From assembly GCF_008831285.2 (NCBI RefSeq), contig NC_045138.2, forward strand, positions 13,280,571 to 13,344,570: a DNA stretch of 64,000 bases, read 5' to 3'. Position 1 is the stretch's first letter, and the number at the start of each line of letters is the position of its first letter. The translations under genes and the position numbers were made by a program. The notes below the pieces were generated by a model. It did not search any database and was not told the DNA's origin. It worked only from the letters and a program-made list of their open reading frames with translations. This DNA comes from Nymphaea colorata (lineage: Eukaryota; Streptophyta; Magnoliopsida; Nymphaeales; Nymphaeaceae). Below are positions 23,748-36,438 of this stretch, in pieces.

Positions 23748-26700
23748 GGGACCCACCTTTGGCTATCGCATTCGTTACTGCTTCCCGCGACTGGGTCCCA
23801 CTTGAGCAGAGGGGGAACCTTACCTTATTCTTTCGCTTAACCCTCATTCTGACGTCAGCATGAATGGCGTGGGAACGCCCCGAGGTGCTCTCAGGATTGC
23901 TTTTTCGCAAGCTTTACATTCGGCTGCACAACTTTTTATTTTATGCATTCATGCGTTTCTGAAATTTTGCCAATGCTCGAAGAAGTCCGTCGCCAATGTC
24001 ATGTCAATTTTTTTTTTCTCTCTCTCTCTCTCTCTCTTTACGATTATCTCACAGCACGAAGCTAAATCCATTTTTTTATTTTTAACCTTTCGGATCGAAG
24101 GGCAAAACAATACCCAAAACCATTGGGCCATGTTTTTTTTTTTTTTTTTAAAAAAAAAAGAGGTGCGGAATGTTCATGTTGTTCCAGAGGCTTTTGTTTG
24201 ATGATTTTTGAGCCGAGTCCCCCCGTTCCAAAAGAATTCCAAACGCATGTGGCTTTGTGTCGTAACGCAGCGGACGCAAGAACGGTCTCAAAATTCTTCC
24301 ACCCAATAATGGCCGGAAAGGCAAGGTAACTCTCCATCTTTCGAGACAAAGCCACATCTACGCCCAGGGGCATTAGGGTAACCCTCGAACACTAGATATA
24401 TTAGTATGTGGATCGTTCCGATCCATTTTGCTTCACCACTATTGTGAAGCTGATGCGCCGCCCAAGTCACTCACACAAGGATGAAGACAAATCTCCAATA
24501 ATGGAAGGGAAGAAGACCACTCGCAGTCACAGAGGGCCCGAACAGCCGTAGTCGATCGATTATCGAATAATGGAGATCCTAGACAAAAAATGTTTCTCCA
24601 CATTTAAATCCGAAAAATATATGGCGTGTGATGGTGCTGATTTTTCTTTTTTATAAGCAGTGAAAGTGAGGCCTTTTGCTAGCGACACTTATGGGAGGAG
24701 AGACATGGAGTCGACGACGCCACAGAGGCACAGATGGTAGTGGGGCTTCTAATCTATAAATGCTGCGGATTGGAGAATAAAGCTGGTTAAGCCAAGGCAG
24801 TGGTAGCTATAGTGCCTTCTTCTCCCACACAAATTAAGGGCCAACCTAATATAATTTGGTTTTTACTGCAGTTGATAGCAATTAGCCCCAGGGAACAATT
24901 AATGTTCATGATTAAAACGGTATATTGATGGTTGGAGGGGAGAGAGAGGAAGCACGTCAAGCAAATCTAATCAGGTCGTCCTTGGCGGCTCATGTACAGT
25001 CTGGATCTCCGACCATCCTGCTCCCACCTCAAGCCCCATCGCTGCTGTCTGGACTACGACATGCGAGGAAGTAGCTGCTATATGCTTGCATGGTTTTTTT
25101 TATATCTTGTATTTAATTATCACATACACAGTTAGTTAGATTTACAAAAAACAACCGGAAAGCTAACATCTAAAAGTTTTATATACGTAGATAACTGCAT
25201 ATTCGTGTTTCTAGCTTTTCTTTTCTTTTTTAGTATCCGGCGGTACAGCTTACTTTTCTCACACTGGGCTGCGGACCGTATTCATATTTTTGAGAGCTAA
25301 TGGATGGGGACCCCCCTCACGTCCTTACCTCCCCAGTATACCAAGCAAATAACGGATGAACGGGTGAAACAATTGACCATGGTGGCTTTTCTATAAGACA
25401 AAGTCAGTCTTGAACATATTTATACAAAAAGAAGAAGATGTTCATAACCTGTAAAACTGTAATTGCATTTTATTTGTATTTGACAACCTTTCAAAAATGT
25501 TCCCTACCCTATCAACCATTTTTTATCAGTTGATGCTTGTCATTCCGAAATTTCCTAAACACAACTTTATAGACCAAAAGTTCCAACTGTTGATTTTGAT
25601 CTCATTGTAAAATTTTATTTGTAACATAGAAAAATGCATTCATACCAAATAGGGAGAGGTTTTCCAATGTGGGTGGTTTAGACCTTTAAGTTGTTTTTTT
25701 GTGCAAAAAATACTTGCGCATAAATTTTCATATTCAACCACCAATTCATCCCTATCCTTCTATGTGAGTTTAAAACAAGCGCTAGAATGAATGAAGTCAT
25801 GGATGATGAGGGAAGAATCTATTGGCAGTTCCAAGGAGAAAACGGTCGCAAGATAAAAAAGGTGGTCGTAGGAGGAGGGCTGCAGGTAAGGCAGCGCAGG
25901 GCATCAACGGTGACGGCCGCATATTGATACCGACCCTCAAGCGCTAGCGACCTGAGGCAGCAGGCCCTCCAGATGAGGATGGGCTGTGCAGATAGCGCGA
26001 GCTCCTTAATTATTGGTCATCCAAGTGACGTTTACACCTTTTGGTGTGGCCGGCCACAAGAAGGCGCTGCACGGGAAGGAAGGTCAATTAATTTGGCCGC
26101 GTGGCCACGCAGCTTCTACTTCCTTCCCTCCGCCAAACATCCAACGACGTGTTTGAATCGTGGAGAAAATGGTCCGACACATTTAAATCCCTTATCTACC
26201 CTACGTTCCACCATTCTCTTGTCTTTGGAACGTATACGTCACCGGCTAATTGGGGATGCCACAAAAAAACAGGGGAGAGAAGGTCTTGGCGGCTGGGGAG
26301 TCATCTCTCTCCGGCCACGGGACTCTCCCATAACTGGAGTTACGCGTGGATTTAATTTGTCCCTGCAATGTTGGCGCCCTCCAAAAACGGTATAACCCCA
26401 AACTGGCGAGACAGACCAATGGCCCTGCTTCTTGGGGTGAAAGCGCCCCTTGTTAATAAAAAATCACTACCCACCTGCCTCCTTTTGAAGATAAGGTGAG
26501 AGCTCAAGATCAGCAACTCCTTTCTATACGTTAAACATCTCATCTTCTTTTTCTTCCTTACACGCAAGTTATTAAACTGCGCCTGGCAGAGGAGAACCTG
26601 GGGAGAACGAAAAGTATCGACCTGCAAGCGCTCGTAGAGGATTATCTAACCGACAAATACAACATGTCTTTGGAATGTCTGTGTACGCACATTCAACAAA

Positions 26701-27268
26701 CTACCGACCGCCACCGGAGAAGCCTTGTAGAGGAAAAAGCACGGAACGAAGACTTGGCTGCTTTTGCTCCAACAATATTAACCAGGTCAAGTATCGCAAT
26801 CTGATTTCAACATGGTTTTTCTTTTACATACTAACGGGAAGACGAATTCCTTCATTTAAAGTGTTGATGAACGAACGGTCCAATAACAAGCAAAATATAT
26901 TATTCTACAACAAGTAAGAACAAATTGCCATGTTTCTCTGTCTCTCCTCCACAGAGGAAGCGTCTGTCATGTCATGTTTACCTCCTTGTCCTTGTCAGCC
27001 AGGGATGGGCCCTGCAAAGTATCTTGTGACTTGAAACAGAAACAGCCACGGTAGTCATTGTTTTGGAAAGCACAGTCTATTTTTCGTATGCATTACTAAA
27101 AGTATAGACTTTTAGAAGGAGGAAAAAAGAAGAAAATGTGCAAAAAGGTGTTTGGCTACAAGAAAAGGAAAACGGGCAAAAGATGTTTGCACTTTTAGAA
27201 GTAGTGTTTGTACAATTTAACCTTGCAGATATAATCTTATAAGTGTTTTGGTATGAAACATACATTAA
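23748..27268. other. Intergenic region
   Basis: No coding region is supported. It contains a (TC)n tract at about 24019-24038, a T17A11 run near 24134-24161, and inverted arms at 24247-24262 and 24342-24357. Bases 27110-27190 contain a block resembling the left part of the MITE at 27269. No gene or RNA is recognised from 24.4 to 27.1 kb. Confidence 0.4.
24247..24357. repeat. Inverted repeat, 16-bp arms with about 79-bp loop
   Basis: The left arm ATGTGGCTTTGTGTCG (24247-24262) is complementary to CGAGACAAAGCCACAT (24342-24357) apart from one mismatch. No target-site duplication or known family was identified. Confidence 0.55.
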
Positions 27269-27727
27269 CGCCTGTTTGGTAAGAAGGAAAGGGGCAAAAG
27301 GTATTTGGCTACAAGAGAAGGAAAAAGAAAGGAAATGAATAGATTATTTAGTATAAATCTCTTCCCTCTCAAATCGGTGTGGCAAGCTGCTGTAAGTTTT
27401 CGATGAGATTCTTGATACTGTTCTAGAAAGATTCATGACTTATTCAGACAGATTAAGAATGAAAGGAAAAAAAGGTACGTGGAAGAATTTTTTATTCTCA
27501 CACTACCCCTCCTTTTCTTTCCCTCATTTTTAAATCCATGTGCTATGTAGTCTTTTTTTCCATTCCATTCATTTCCCTTCCCTTTCTATCCAAACAAACT
27601 TTTTGATCAACTCTTGTCATTCCATTCCATTCCATTCATTTCCCTTCCCTTTTTCTTTCCTTTCATTCCATTCCCTTCCCATTCCCTTCTTTTCCATCCC
27701 TTCCTTTCCCCCCAACCAAACAAAGCG
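27269..27727. mobile_element. Tourist-like MITE (PIF/Harbinger type), 459 bp
   Basis: The element is bounded by direct TAA trinucleotides (27266-27268 and 27728-27730), the target site of PIF/Harbinger elements. The left terminus CGCCTGTTTGGT and the right terminus read inward, CGCTTTGTTTGGT, form an imperfect terminal inverted repeat. There is no transposase. The right half is a pyrimidine tract of CCATT/TTCCC words (about 27497-27715), partly complementary to the purine-rich left end (AGAAGGAAAGG), so the ends could fold into a long imperfect hairpin. The classification rests on TIR and TSD only. Confidence 0.65.
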
Positions 27728-29279
27728 TAAGTCAATCGTAACTCAAGACTCACTGTACTTTTTAATCATAAAAAATTAGCAGATCTTATAACATCAAAAT
27801 TTTGATAATAAAAAAATGTCATATGAAAAGATAACTTGAATTAATATAGTAAATATGTATGTGTGTGTGTGTGAGAGAGAGAGAGATTTTGGTCTTAAGC
27901 CCTTACCCTTATCCAAGTGAAAAGAGGTGAAACATAATAGAGTAAGGAAAATTGCCAGAAATCCACAGTAAGTTTTGGTGTAATAAGTACTCCTTAAGTT
28001 GGTGTGGTGCTGAAAATCCACTATCTAACTTTTTACGTTTAGTTGTTATTTAAAAGACCATGAATTTCTTTCCCACAGAACAAATTGTTAGATACACAAC
28101 TGTCAAAATTTTCACCACAAAAAAAAAAAAAAAACCCCAATGCGCTAACGAAGACGCATGATTTTTTATACTTCTCAAATACATGCCAAGGCTTTTTGCA
28201 GCACTTAAAAAAGCTGGCCTACGATTTTGGCAAGAAACCAACCCTACACCTAACTTCCTTTGGTTATTGAAAGAAATGCACCTAATTAACTAACGTATGT
28301 GTAATTATAAAAGGACATATCCAAGTACTTCACAAATAGTGGAATGTAGGTAACTTTGTTTAGTATAACTAAAAATTTTGATGGAAAATAATTAGGATCG
28401 TATCAAAAGATTAGGTTTGTGAAACTAGAACAGAAAGTAAGTTCCTTTCAGGTTAGGACGTTTCGTCTTTTGGTGAAACTACAATAATATCAAATGCACG
28501 AAGTCTCCGCATCGGTTCCTCTACAATAAATATAACTTCAATAACGGGGGTGCGGGTGGCTCGGACTGTGGTTCTGTTAATTAGGCATTACTTAGTTATC
28601 CAAATTGAATCTCAGGTTAATGGCACTTGGAGTTGGATAACGAAAAGGGCTGGAATACAAATCCAGATCTAGTTAGCTGATGAAATTTATATCTGTCTTA
28701 TATATGTAGTTAGAGAGGATAACCTTTCGTATATTGGTTTACATGACAATTTGCAAATTAATCGAAATCCATTGCAACATAAATTTCAATCTAGTTAACT
28801 GGATTTACTTGAATATCTATTCCAAACCCGAGTTGTTGACATCATCCGACAGTAACTCGTGAATTTAATTATTTTTTTCAAGAGTCACGACCGTCCTTCC
28901 TTTCTCTTCCACATAATGTGGACGTACCAGGTAGAGAAGTTTCATTTCAATTGCCTCCTTTGGTCAGAACAGCGGTTATAATTAAAATGAAAAGTTCTCG
29001 TACTTCATTTTAACCGAATCACTTGCTTTCCACGTGAAACGCAAAAGGAGTTTAAGTTGCAAGTTAAGGGCAAGCAAGTACCTCACGACAGATGTCGTTC
29101 GCCCACTTCTAATTAGAAACTCCGTTGTGAAACGAAGCATCGGACTCGATTGTGTTAGTTATAATACATATATCTATCTATCCGTTTGCGTTCTCAATAG
29201 CAAAATGGCTTCTCATATTTTCGCAATTAAAGTGAACACATGCGCCGAATGAAAACGTTGCTTGGAAGGCTTTCTCCTA
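27728..29279. other. Intergenic AT-rich region
   Basis: No coding region is supported. It contains a (TG)n(AG)n microsatellite at about 27854-27886 and an A run at about 28119-28134. Nothing else is recognised. Confidence 0.45.
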
Positions 29280-31700
29280 CTTTTATCGCCAAAATTAAGT
29301 ATAATAGAGAAAACACAACCAAAAAGTTGACAGGGATGCAGGGGATCGGCGGAAACCAAAAAAGACTAGTGGCTAGACACGGCCACTCCGCACGAGGGAC
29401 AAACACAAGATATAATCAACACAACAGTGGGGACTCAGCCATGCAAAGCAGCTCAGTCATCTGCGTTAGCCATATTCATATCGGTTAGCATATTCCCTGT
29501 ACTTCAAAATCACACCACCAATTTCTCTTGGGATGACATTGTTTTTGAGCTTTCTGTAGGCTGCCTTATCCCTAAGGCATAACCAAGGTTCTGGCCGTCC
29601 TCTTCGGCCTTCTACCGTTGCTTTCAATGCCAACCTGAATTAGGCAATTAGCTGTGTGAATGGCCAGATCCAATTCAACTTGCTGCAACTGTGAAAAGAA
29701 ATTTCTGCAAAATCATGCCCCTGAACAGCCTCCCTGCTGCAGATCTTAACCTCTCTCCTGTCCGCGTCCTGCAAAACAGCAGGAACTTGTTTTTTTCTAT
29801 GCTTTATACAGTTGACTATATACAGATTCCACTAAGAGACCCTGAAACATTTGAGATTTCAGAACATATCCCGCCTATACGAAGCCATATCTGCAGCATT
29901 TGCGTTTCATGGCTATTCAACTCCATCGCCATGAAGTTGTCCCCTGCATGCTTGCCAGACAACATGGTTAAGGTTATATCTTTCTTTCTCCTTCCAATGC
30001 CCATGGTGAATCTGATTACAGGCCCACCAGACTTTCCAACAAACAATATGAAAAACTACTTTCCAACATTTTTCCAACCATTTCTGCTTGACATGAGCTT
30101 TATGCCAGTGCTGGAATTCTGCTCCTATTCCTTGCCAGGGGGTTCTTTTTCTGCCAAAGTGCTTAATAATGTTGTACCAAATTAACTTTAATTATCACCT
30201 GACATCTAAAAATGGTATGGAGATTACTCACTTCCTCATTGTTGCACCATCAACACCTTTTCGCCAAATTTATACCCCATCTTTTCAGCCTGTCAAGACT
30301 TCGAAGTTTATTCTCACAGGCTATATAAACAAACCAGAACTGCTGTGGCTGGGGCCTTTGTTTTCCATATTCTCAGCTTCCAGTTTTCTCTAGCTCCAGT
30401 TTCCCTGGTGGAGGTAAAAACCTCTCCAGCTTTAAGATTTTCACTTCTCTGGTTACCCAAATTAGCTGATCTGGTTGGTTCGCAAGGGACAGGTCCATCA
30501 GGCAGTCAAATCTTCCCCTGCTCCTTAGAATGCCATTATTATGTCTCGCTTTCGCTTCCACTAGACTAATAATTTAATTCCCAATTCTCTTCTGATGCTG
30601 CCGTATTCTTCTCCACAGAGGGAGCTCACCAGTTCTCTGCCCTGCCACCTATCCAGCCAGACTGTAATGATCTGGGCATCTCCCACATTCCACCTTATCC
30701 TATTAGCAATCAGGCTCCACCCATATTCCATGGGAGTTTGAGAGTCCATAGGCCTTCACTGCCTCTGAGATATCTGCTGCAACACCAGTCTTGAACTATA
30801 TTCCTGCTGTTCAGCACCTTGCACAGCAAGCTAGCTAGAAGGGCCTTGTTCCAATTTTGGAGAGGTCTAATACCTATCCCTCTCTCCTCTAGGGTTGGCA
30901 AAGCGCACTCCAGACATTATATGCATTCTTTTGTTGCCTGTCCCTTCCTCTGCCCACAAGAACCTCATCATGCTACTTTCCTGCGGAGGTAAGAATACTT
31001 GTATCCAGTGAACTAACAATGGTTCCAAATTGTGTTTGATGAGACAGATCCTTCATAAGAGAGAAGATTTGATTTCAAAAGCCGAGTTTCTTCTCCATTT
31101 TATCCACCAAGGGAGTGCACAGACTTTGAGGTAGACCGAGATATGTCATAGGAAGATTACCCTCCTCCCACTCGAGAATTCTGGCTAATGATCTTCTCTT
31201 TTCTGCTGTCATGTTAAACGTCACTACAGATGTCTTGTTCTTGTTTATCTTCATGTTTTCCCTCTCTTCCATGTCTTCTAGAAAGTTATAGATGTTTTGG
31301 ATGGATCTTCGTTCCCTTGCTGAACAGTCGGACATCATCTGCGAAGACTATGCTCCATATTTTGGGTTGGTAACAAGGACCTTAGGGATGCAGATTCTCT
31401 TCCTTACCACCTGTGCTTTGAAACCGTGCAGGTTTAGTTATGCAACAATTATAAATGAGTAAGCATATAAGGGTTCTCCTTGGTGGAGGCCTCTCTTCCA
31501 GTTAACTTCCCTGCCTTCCATCTCATTGGGCCATTTATAAGGGCCGAAAAAGGAGGCTGATTAAGCAGAAAAGCATAACCTCATCAACCCACATCAGATG
31601 AAAGCCAATATGAAGCAAGCTTTCCTTCAGAGAAGTCCATGGGACTCTATCGTATTCTTTGGGCAAGCTATCTACTATTTGCAACTACCAAACCAATTAA
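29280..31700 (-). mobile_element. Decayed L1-type LINE (reverse transcriptase and zf-RVT remnants), 5' truncated
   Basis: Read on the minus strand from 31700 downward. First come RT motifs (YDRVPWTSL, then FSALING, then RGLHQGEPL in another frame). The catalytic box FADDV is at 31331-31345, followed by RLFSKG. Next are NKNKTSVVTFN and the diagnostic GNLPMTYLGLP (within 31075-31338). Then come the zinc-binding RT C-terminal domain with GIGIRPLQNWNKALLASLL (30710-30901), a W-rich segment (30561-30749), a region with VWWACNQ near 30030, and an ORF end at TAA 29466-29468. The tail after it, TTTTCTCTATTATACTTAATTTTGGCG on the minus strand (about 29290-29316), looks like a plant LINE 3' end. Multiple frameshifts and stops make it inactive. 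The 5' part (ORF1, endonuclease) is missing, as is usual for LINEs. The outer limits are approximate. Confidence 0.85.
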
Positions 31701-34357
31701 TCAGATCGTCGGTATGCAAGCTTTGATCATGAATATTTCTACCTTCGAGGAGAGCCCCTTAAAAATTCTCAAAATTAAAGTAAAATGAGAGGAACATATA
31801 AAATGTTGGTGGAAGGGAAAATCAAAATTAAAGAAAAATTAAATTTGAAAATATAAATTTTTAAGTTTAAAATACAGTCGTACCCGTGTCGTTGTACCCA
31901 CATACCGACACGGGCACTTGGGAAGATCACACATATCCGTATGACTTAGCCACAGGTTCTGTTTGAGATGTTACCATTCTAGGTATTCAAGCACGTCCCT
32001 ATGAGACAGTAGTCGAACGAGGAATTTTTGGCTGAAGGGCACTAATACATAGTAAAAACTTACAAATGAAGATAAATATTGTATAAAATATTCCATACTT
32101 CAGCTGCACCTGCACATCTGTTGCTACCAGGCAGACATAGTTTAAAATTGTTATCATAACACAAGAAAGCAAAATATTGCCTCCACCTCAAACTTCATGA
32201 GCTATTTAATTTTACATGTTATGACATCAACAAGTAAAATCATCAAGAAATGAGGGGAACCTTTGCCTACATTATACGAGCATACAAAATGAAAATACAA
32301 AGACAACCATCAATTATGATCGTCTCACATGCTATTAGGAAAGTGGACGTCCAACCAAAGAATATGTTCACTTCTGCAATCAGCATTCAAATGTTAGTAA
32401 CTTACCCAATCAAGATTCAAGCATGAAAATTTGACTGAAAATAAGAAAATATGTGAAAATTAGTTCATTGCCTTCTGCAATTCAATCAAAACAGCAACAA
32501 CACATGAAGTCACGTGTTCAACATAAAAAAACAAAAGGGACACACTGAAACCCCCAAATCAGCATCAGAAGACGGTAAACAAAACCCCAAATTTATCAGC
32601 AATAAAAAGGGTCAAAGAGACCGCCCAAACCAAAGCACAAACAAGAATTAGAGACACATTCACAGGGGTTAGGGGAGAGAGAGAAAGAGTCACTCGCGCC
32701 CTAACTTGTCCCTTAAAAAGGAAGAATAACAAGAAGGAGAACTTACAATTGAGTTGAGGGTTTGGGCCGAACAGTGATTGGCAACATGGCGATGCCGACG
32801 ACAGACGCCCGATGGCGACTCGGCGAAAGCCATTGGCGACGCGCCGATTGTTGATGCGTGATGGTGGGCGCAGACGACAGCATGCGCAACTGAACATGGG
32901 ACGACAATGAACGAAGGAAACGGCCCTGCTTCTACCTCTGCGAACTGGGGAAGTGAGAAGTCGAAGGTTGGTGGTAGGGTCCACCCGAATGCGGCCACGA
33001 AATCACCAATGTACCGCCGAGGACCCTCTCCAAGATCTAGGAGGAGGTTGTCGCCAATAGGTTTAAAAGTTAATTACAATGAGTGGTTCCCACCCGACAG
33101 TCACCCCGGCTCAAAAATAGGTAAAGACATTTCAAGAATGGCTTCCCCAACCCTGGCTTGAACCTACTACAAATTTCTAGAATAGGTGTGAGGCTTAATA
33201 CAAAGCGTAGCGATACAAAATATCACTCACCTCACTCAACATTCATCACACCATTCAAACCACTCTGTCATACAATCCCTAGTCGCAACAAACCACACCC
33301 TTATCTCTAGGTGGTCTACAACCCGAAAATCGTGTTCTTAGTAAAGTGCCTTGGAGGGATTCCAGCCGGTTGTCAATGCCGTAGGCGGTTTGAAAAGCAA
33401 ATGCACCATTTTCCCGAATCTATAGGGTGATCCGATGTTACCTCCCAATACCACGCTTGGGGACTCCTCAAGCTTCACCAAAGGGGATAACTGGCAGCAA
33501 TAAGGCTGTTCCCTTTGATATTTTCAGCCACGTCCACCTTCACCGAGTCGAACTCCCCCTTGAGCACAATTAGAACTAGAGAAAATCAAGTCCTACTCGG
33601 TAAATAAAGGAGAGAAGAGTAGGTGGATCTAGTTACCCGATTGGATTCGGACCCATTGTTGATTTGTGTAGTGAAGGGGGATGCAAACGCCAATGTCGCT
33701 TGGCGGACGCGATTCCTTCTCTCCTTTGGCTGCAATCTCCTACGGGTAGAGGTTGAGCCACACGTCTCCTTGCTAAAATTAAGATTTGAGAAACAAAGCC
33801 AACAAGTATCAAGGTATAGAAGTGAAAAGGAAATGAACTTCTAGATGAGAAAAACCTTCACCCGTAAGACCAATTTAACCCCGATCTTTGTAATGAGAGG
33901 GAGAAGCGATCGCCGGTGCGCCGGTGGACGTTGAGGCAATCCTCAAGTTACGTTCATTCTCCTTCTTTCCCGTCCTCTACTATCTCCCACGAACTCACGG
34001 GCAAGACTCCCAAATGATCCGCAAGAACAAAGGCAATCACAATCTAAATGATTAAAGAAATGAAAGAAAGATTGTGAATGCACTTCACCGGATAAACGGA
34101 TAACCCCTAGGAAGTGTCGTAGATAGGGGGATGCAAGTGTTGGAAGTGCCAACACACGCGTATCTTCCTCCTTCTCCGACGAATATGGAAGTTCCAGTGA
34201 GGTATGTTAATCAGACTTCGCCCGTCTCTCCCCTTGATTGCCAATCTCCTCGAGATCCACAATTATGCCGCCTCCTCCTCCTCACGTGTTAAGGTGAGAA
34301 GCTTCCCACAACGTGATGTGAGTCAGCTCCTAGGATTACGAACCCAAGATCGTGCGT
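31701..34357. other. Intergenic, probably transposon-derived
   Basis: No coding region is supported. AT-rich to about 32.6 kb, then mixed composition. From about 33.0 kb the DNA has the even base composition and lack of introns or frames typical of long non-coding parts of plant retrotransposons, but no RT, integrase or LTR pair could be seen. Confidence 0.35.
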
Positions 34358-34665
34358 GAATCTTGCCTTAGTCGAATAGGGTCCAGGTGCGATGCGCCTA
34401 ATCGGCTGGCCGATCTCCTTCCTTGATTGTTGGAGATCAAATCGGAAAGGAGGTTCTCGCCAAAGGGGATGGTGCTGATCCTTGCCACGTGTACGAACCG
34501 ATCTTCAAAGGATTCTTCAAGATATGGCGAGAATCTTGCCTTAAGTGGATTGCGTCTAGGTGCAATGCTCCTAATCTTCCAAGATATTCTCCTTCCTATT
34601 TCATTGAAGAGAAATTAGGAAGGATATCTCGCCAAAGTGGGGTCGAGCTGATCTCACCCCCGTGT
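34358..34665. repeat. Diverged tandem duplication, period about 173 bp
   Basis: The block beginning GAATCTTGCCTTA at 34358 recurs at 34531. Shared words follow in the same order: GGTCCAGGTGCGATGCGCCTAATC versus CGTCTAGGTGCAATGCTCCTAATC; then CTCCTTCC; then GAGATCAAATCGGAAAGGAGG versus GAGAAATTAGGAAGGATAT; then CTCGCCAAAG; then GAGCTGATC-like and CGTGT. It is an old duplication in suspected transposon DNA. Confidence 0.75.
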
Positions 34666-36438
34666 CCACACCCTCAGCTGCCACCCAGCGCCTTCCCTTT
34701 TTGGTGGTTGTCCAGATGCCACGATCATTCCAACGCGGGTGATCTTCTCTCCAAAGAATTAGGGACATATTTAGAAGGATCGCCCTTCCCTTTTGGAACG
34801 GGTGAGCTAGCGCGCGGACCCCCTTCTCCTCCCAAATCTGCCGCGATTGCATTAACCAGCTGGAGGGCACCTGCTACCACGAGCGGCCACTTGTCCTCCG
34901 TGAAATACTTAGCTGATCCCCCTTCCAAATTAGTTGCCAAAGGGGAGGAGGCAAGCTGGACGGCTCCAAGGGTTGCCTTTTTGGTACCCTTATGCGCTAG
35001 GGTTTCCCTTCCACCTTCGGACGAAATTGCCCATGCTTATGAATAATTAATCCAATTAAAACCAAGTCTACAACAAGGGTAGACTTGAAACTGAGTACCC
35101 AAAGGTCAGATTTGGCCGGAAGTCGCCGGATCTGGCCGGAAAGATGACCGGAATTCTGATCTACTCCATGAAAACCGACAAACAGTCCTACAAACGCCCA
35201 GAACTTGCAGTCGACGATTCAATGGTCAAATGAACTCCAAATACCTTAAATTTTGGATATGTTATAGATCTTTTGATTATGAATCCAATGCTATAAAGCT
35301 TGCCTAAAAACTCCACCAGAATCACCAGAAACAGCCTCTGCAAGTAGCAGTTCTGCGGCGGATTGCGCCTGAGCGGCGATGTCGGAAACAGCAAACTTCC
35401 GTGGCAGATTTGACCAGTGCGCGCTGGTCCGATCAGGCTGAAATTTTAGTATGTTGAAGATGAAGCCGAGATCTTTCCAACGAGCTATAGATCTCCTCCA
35501 AACTCCCAGTAAATCGTCTGAAACAGCCCTCGAATCAGAGAGGTCTCCTGTCTTCTTCTTCAGGAATCCGAATCTCGCCTCTTCCGCATTTTCTCTTCTA
35601 CTTGCCGCGTTTGCCCATCTTCCTTCCGCGTTTTCTCTTCTTATTTCCATGTTTTCTCCTTCTTTCTCCTTCAGCAATCATACGCCGGATATGCCATGGA
35701 TACGCTGGATTGAGAACAACTGTTCTTCATCATCTAACTCGTGCAAAACTTGAATGGACTAGGAGTTAGACTTCTGCCTTAGCGGTCGAATGCACCCAAT
35801 ACTTCCTCCTTCCACGCGAGACTAGATCTTCGTTCCAAGGGGATACCGCGTTGAGGACCTTGATTTAGGCGAGGTTCCCCTCGGATGCTCAAACTCCCTT
35901 ACACATTGATCTTCTTCGAACGGGTATCCAAAGTACTCCTGGTTAAGTGCCAAGAAGAGATGATACTTAACTTGTGAGGGAAATACCTTGCCAGTGATCA
36001 GAAGTGAAGAACGATGCCAGACGTCAGAACCACGGACGCCAAGCCTTCTTCACCAGCCCTATGGATCGATCGCCCCTATCTCCCTTTGTGTTCAAGGAAG
36101 ATGCACGAATGTCCACTCAAGGGATCGCTTGATTTGGGAACGATGCAAATCCAAGATGTCAATGGCTGCCGGCGGCCATTAACGGAGCTTGAACTTCCAC
36201 TAATCTCACGGCTTGGTGAGCATTACAATGTAGTGCTTCAAAGAAGCCACGCCCTAGGGGCCAAATGACTCTCCACGCATGGAGGGAAGAGAAAATCTCA
36301 ATTTGATTAAGCAAGAATGAATAAAGTGTCTCGGTTTTGGCTTAAATACAAGTGCCAAACCGGTTCAAAGAAATGTCTCAGGATGAGACGCTAAACAAAC
36401 CTAATCAAACAATAAATCGATACAAAAAGTAAATCAAA
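34666..36438. other. Gene-poor, suspected non-coding retroelement DNA
   Basis: Frames such as 34423-35046 (+) and 35291-35677 (-) show no known domain. Phrases such as the repeated 'GCCGGAAG/TGGCCGGA' near 35110-35150 suggest repeat-derived sequence. No terminal repeats were identified. Confidence 0.35.

Noticed and set aside
29466..29640. Candidate terminal exon of a minus-strand gene after a CAG acceptor-like site
   Set aside because: The same frame continues upstream past a single stop into LINE ORF2 sequence, so it is the LINE 3' coding end.
29816..30185. Frames on both strands suggesting a host gene
   Set aside because: The surrounding frames belong to the C-terminal part of the decayed LINE (W-rich segment, shared ORF end at 29466).
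34423..35046. 207-codon plus-strand frame, the longest in the window
   Set aside because: It runs through a diverged tandem duplication in suspected transposon DNA, with no domain and no promoter or splice signals.
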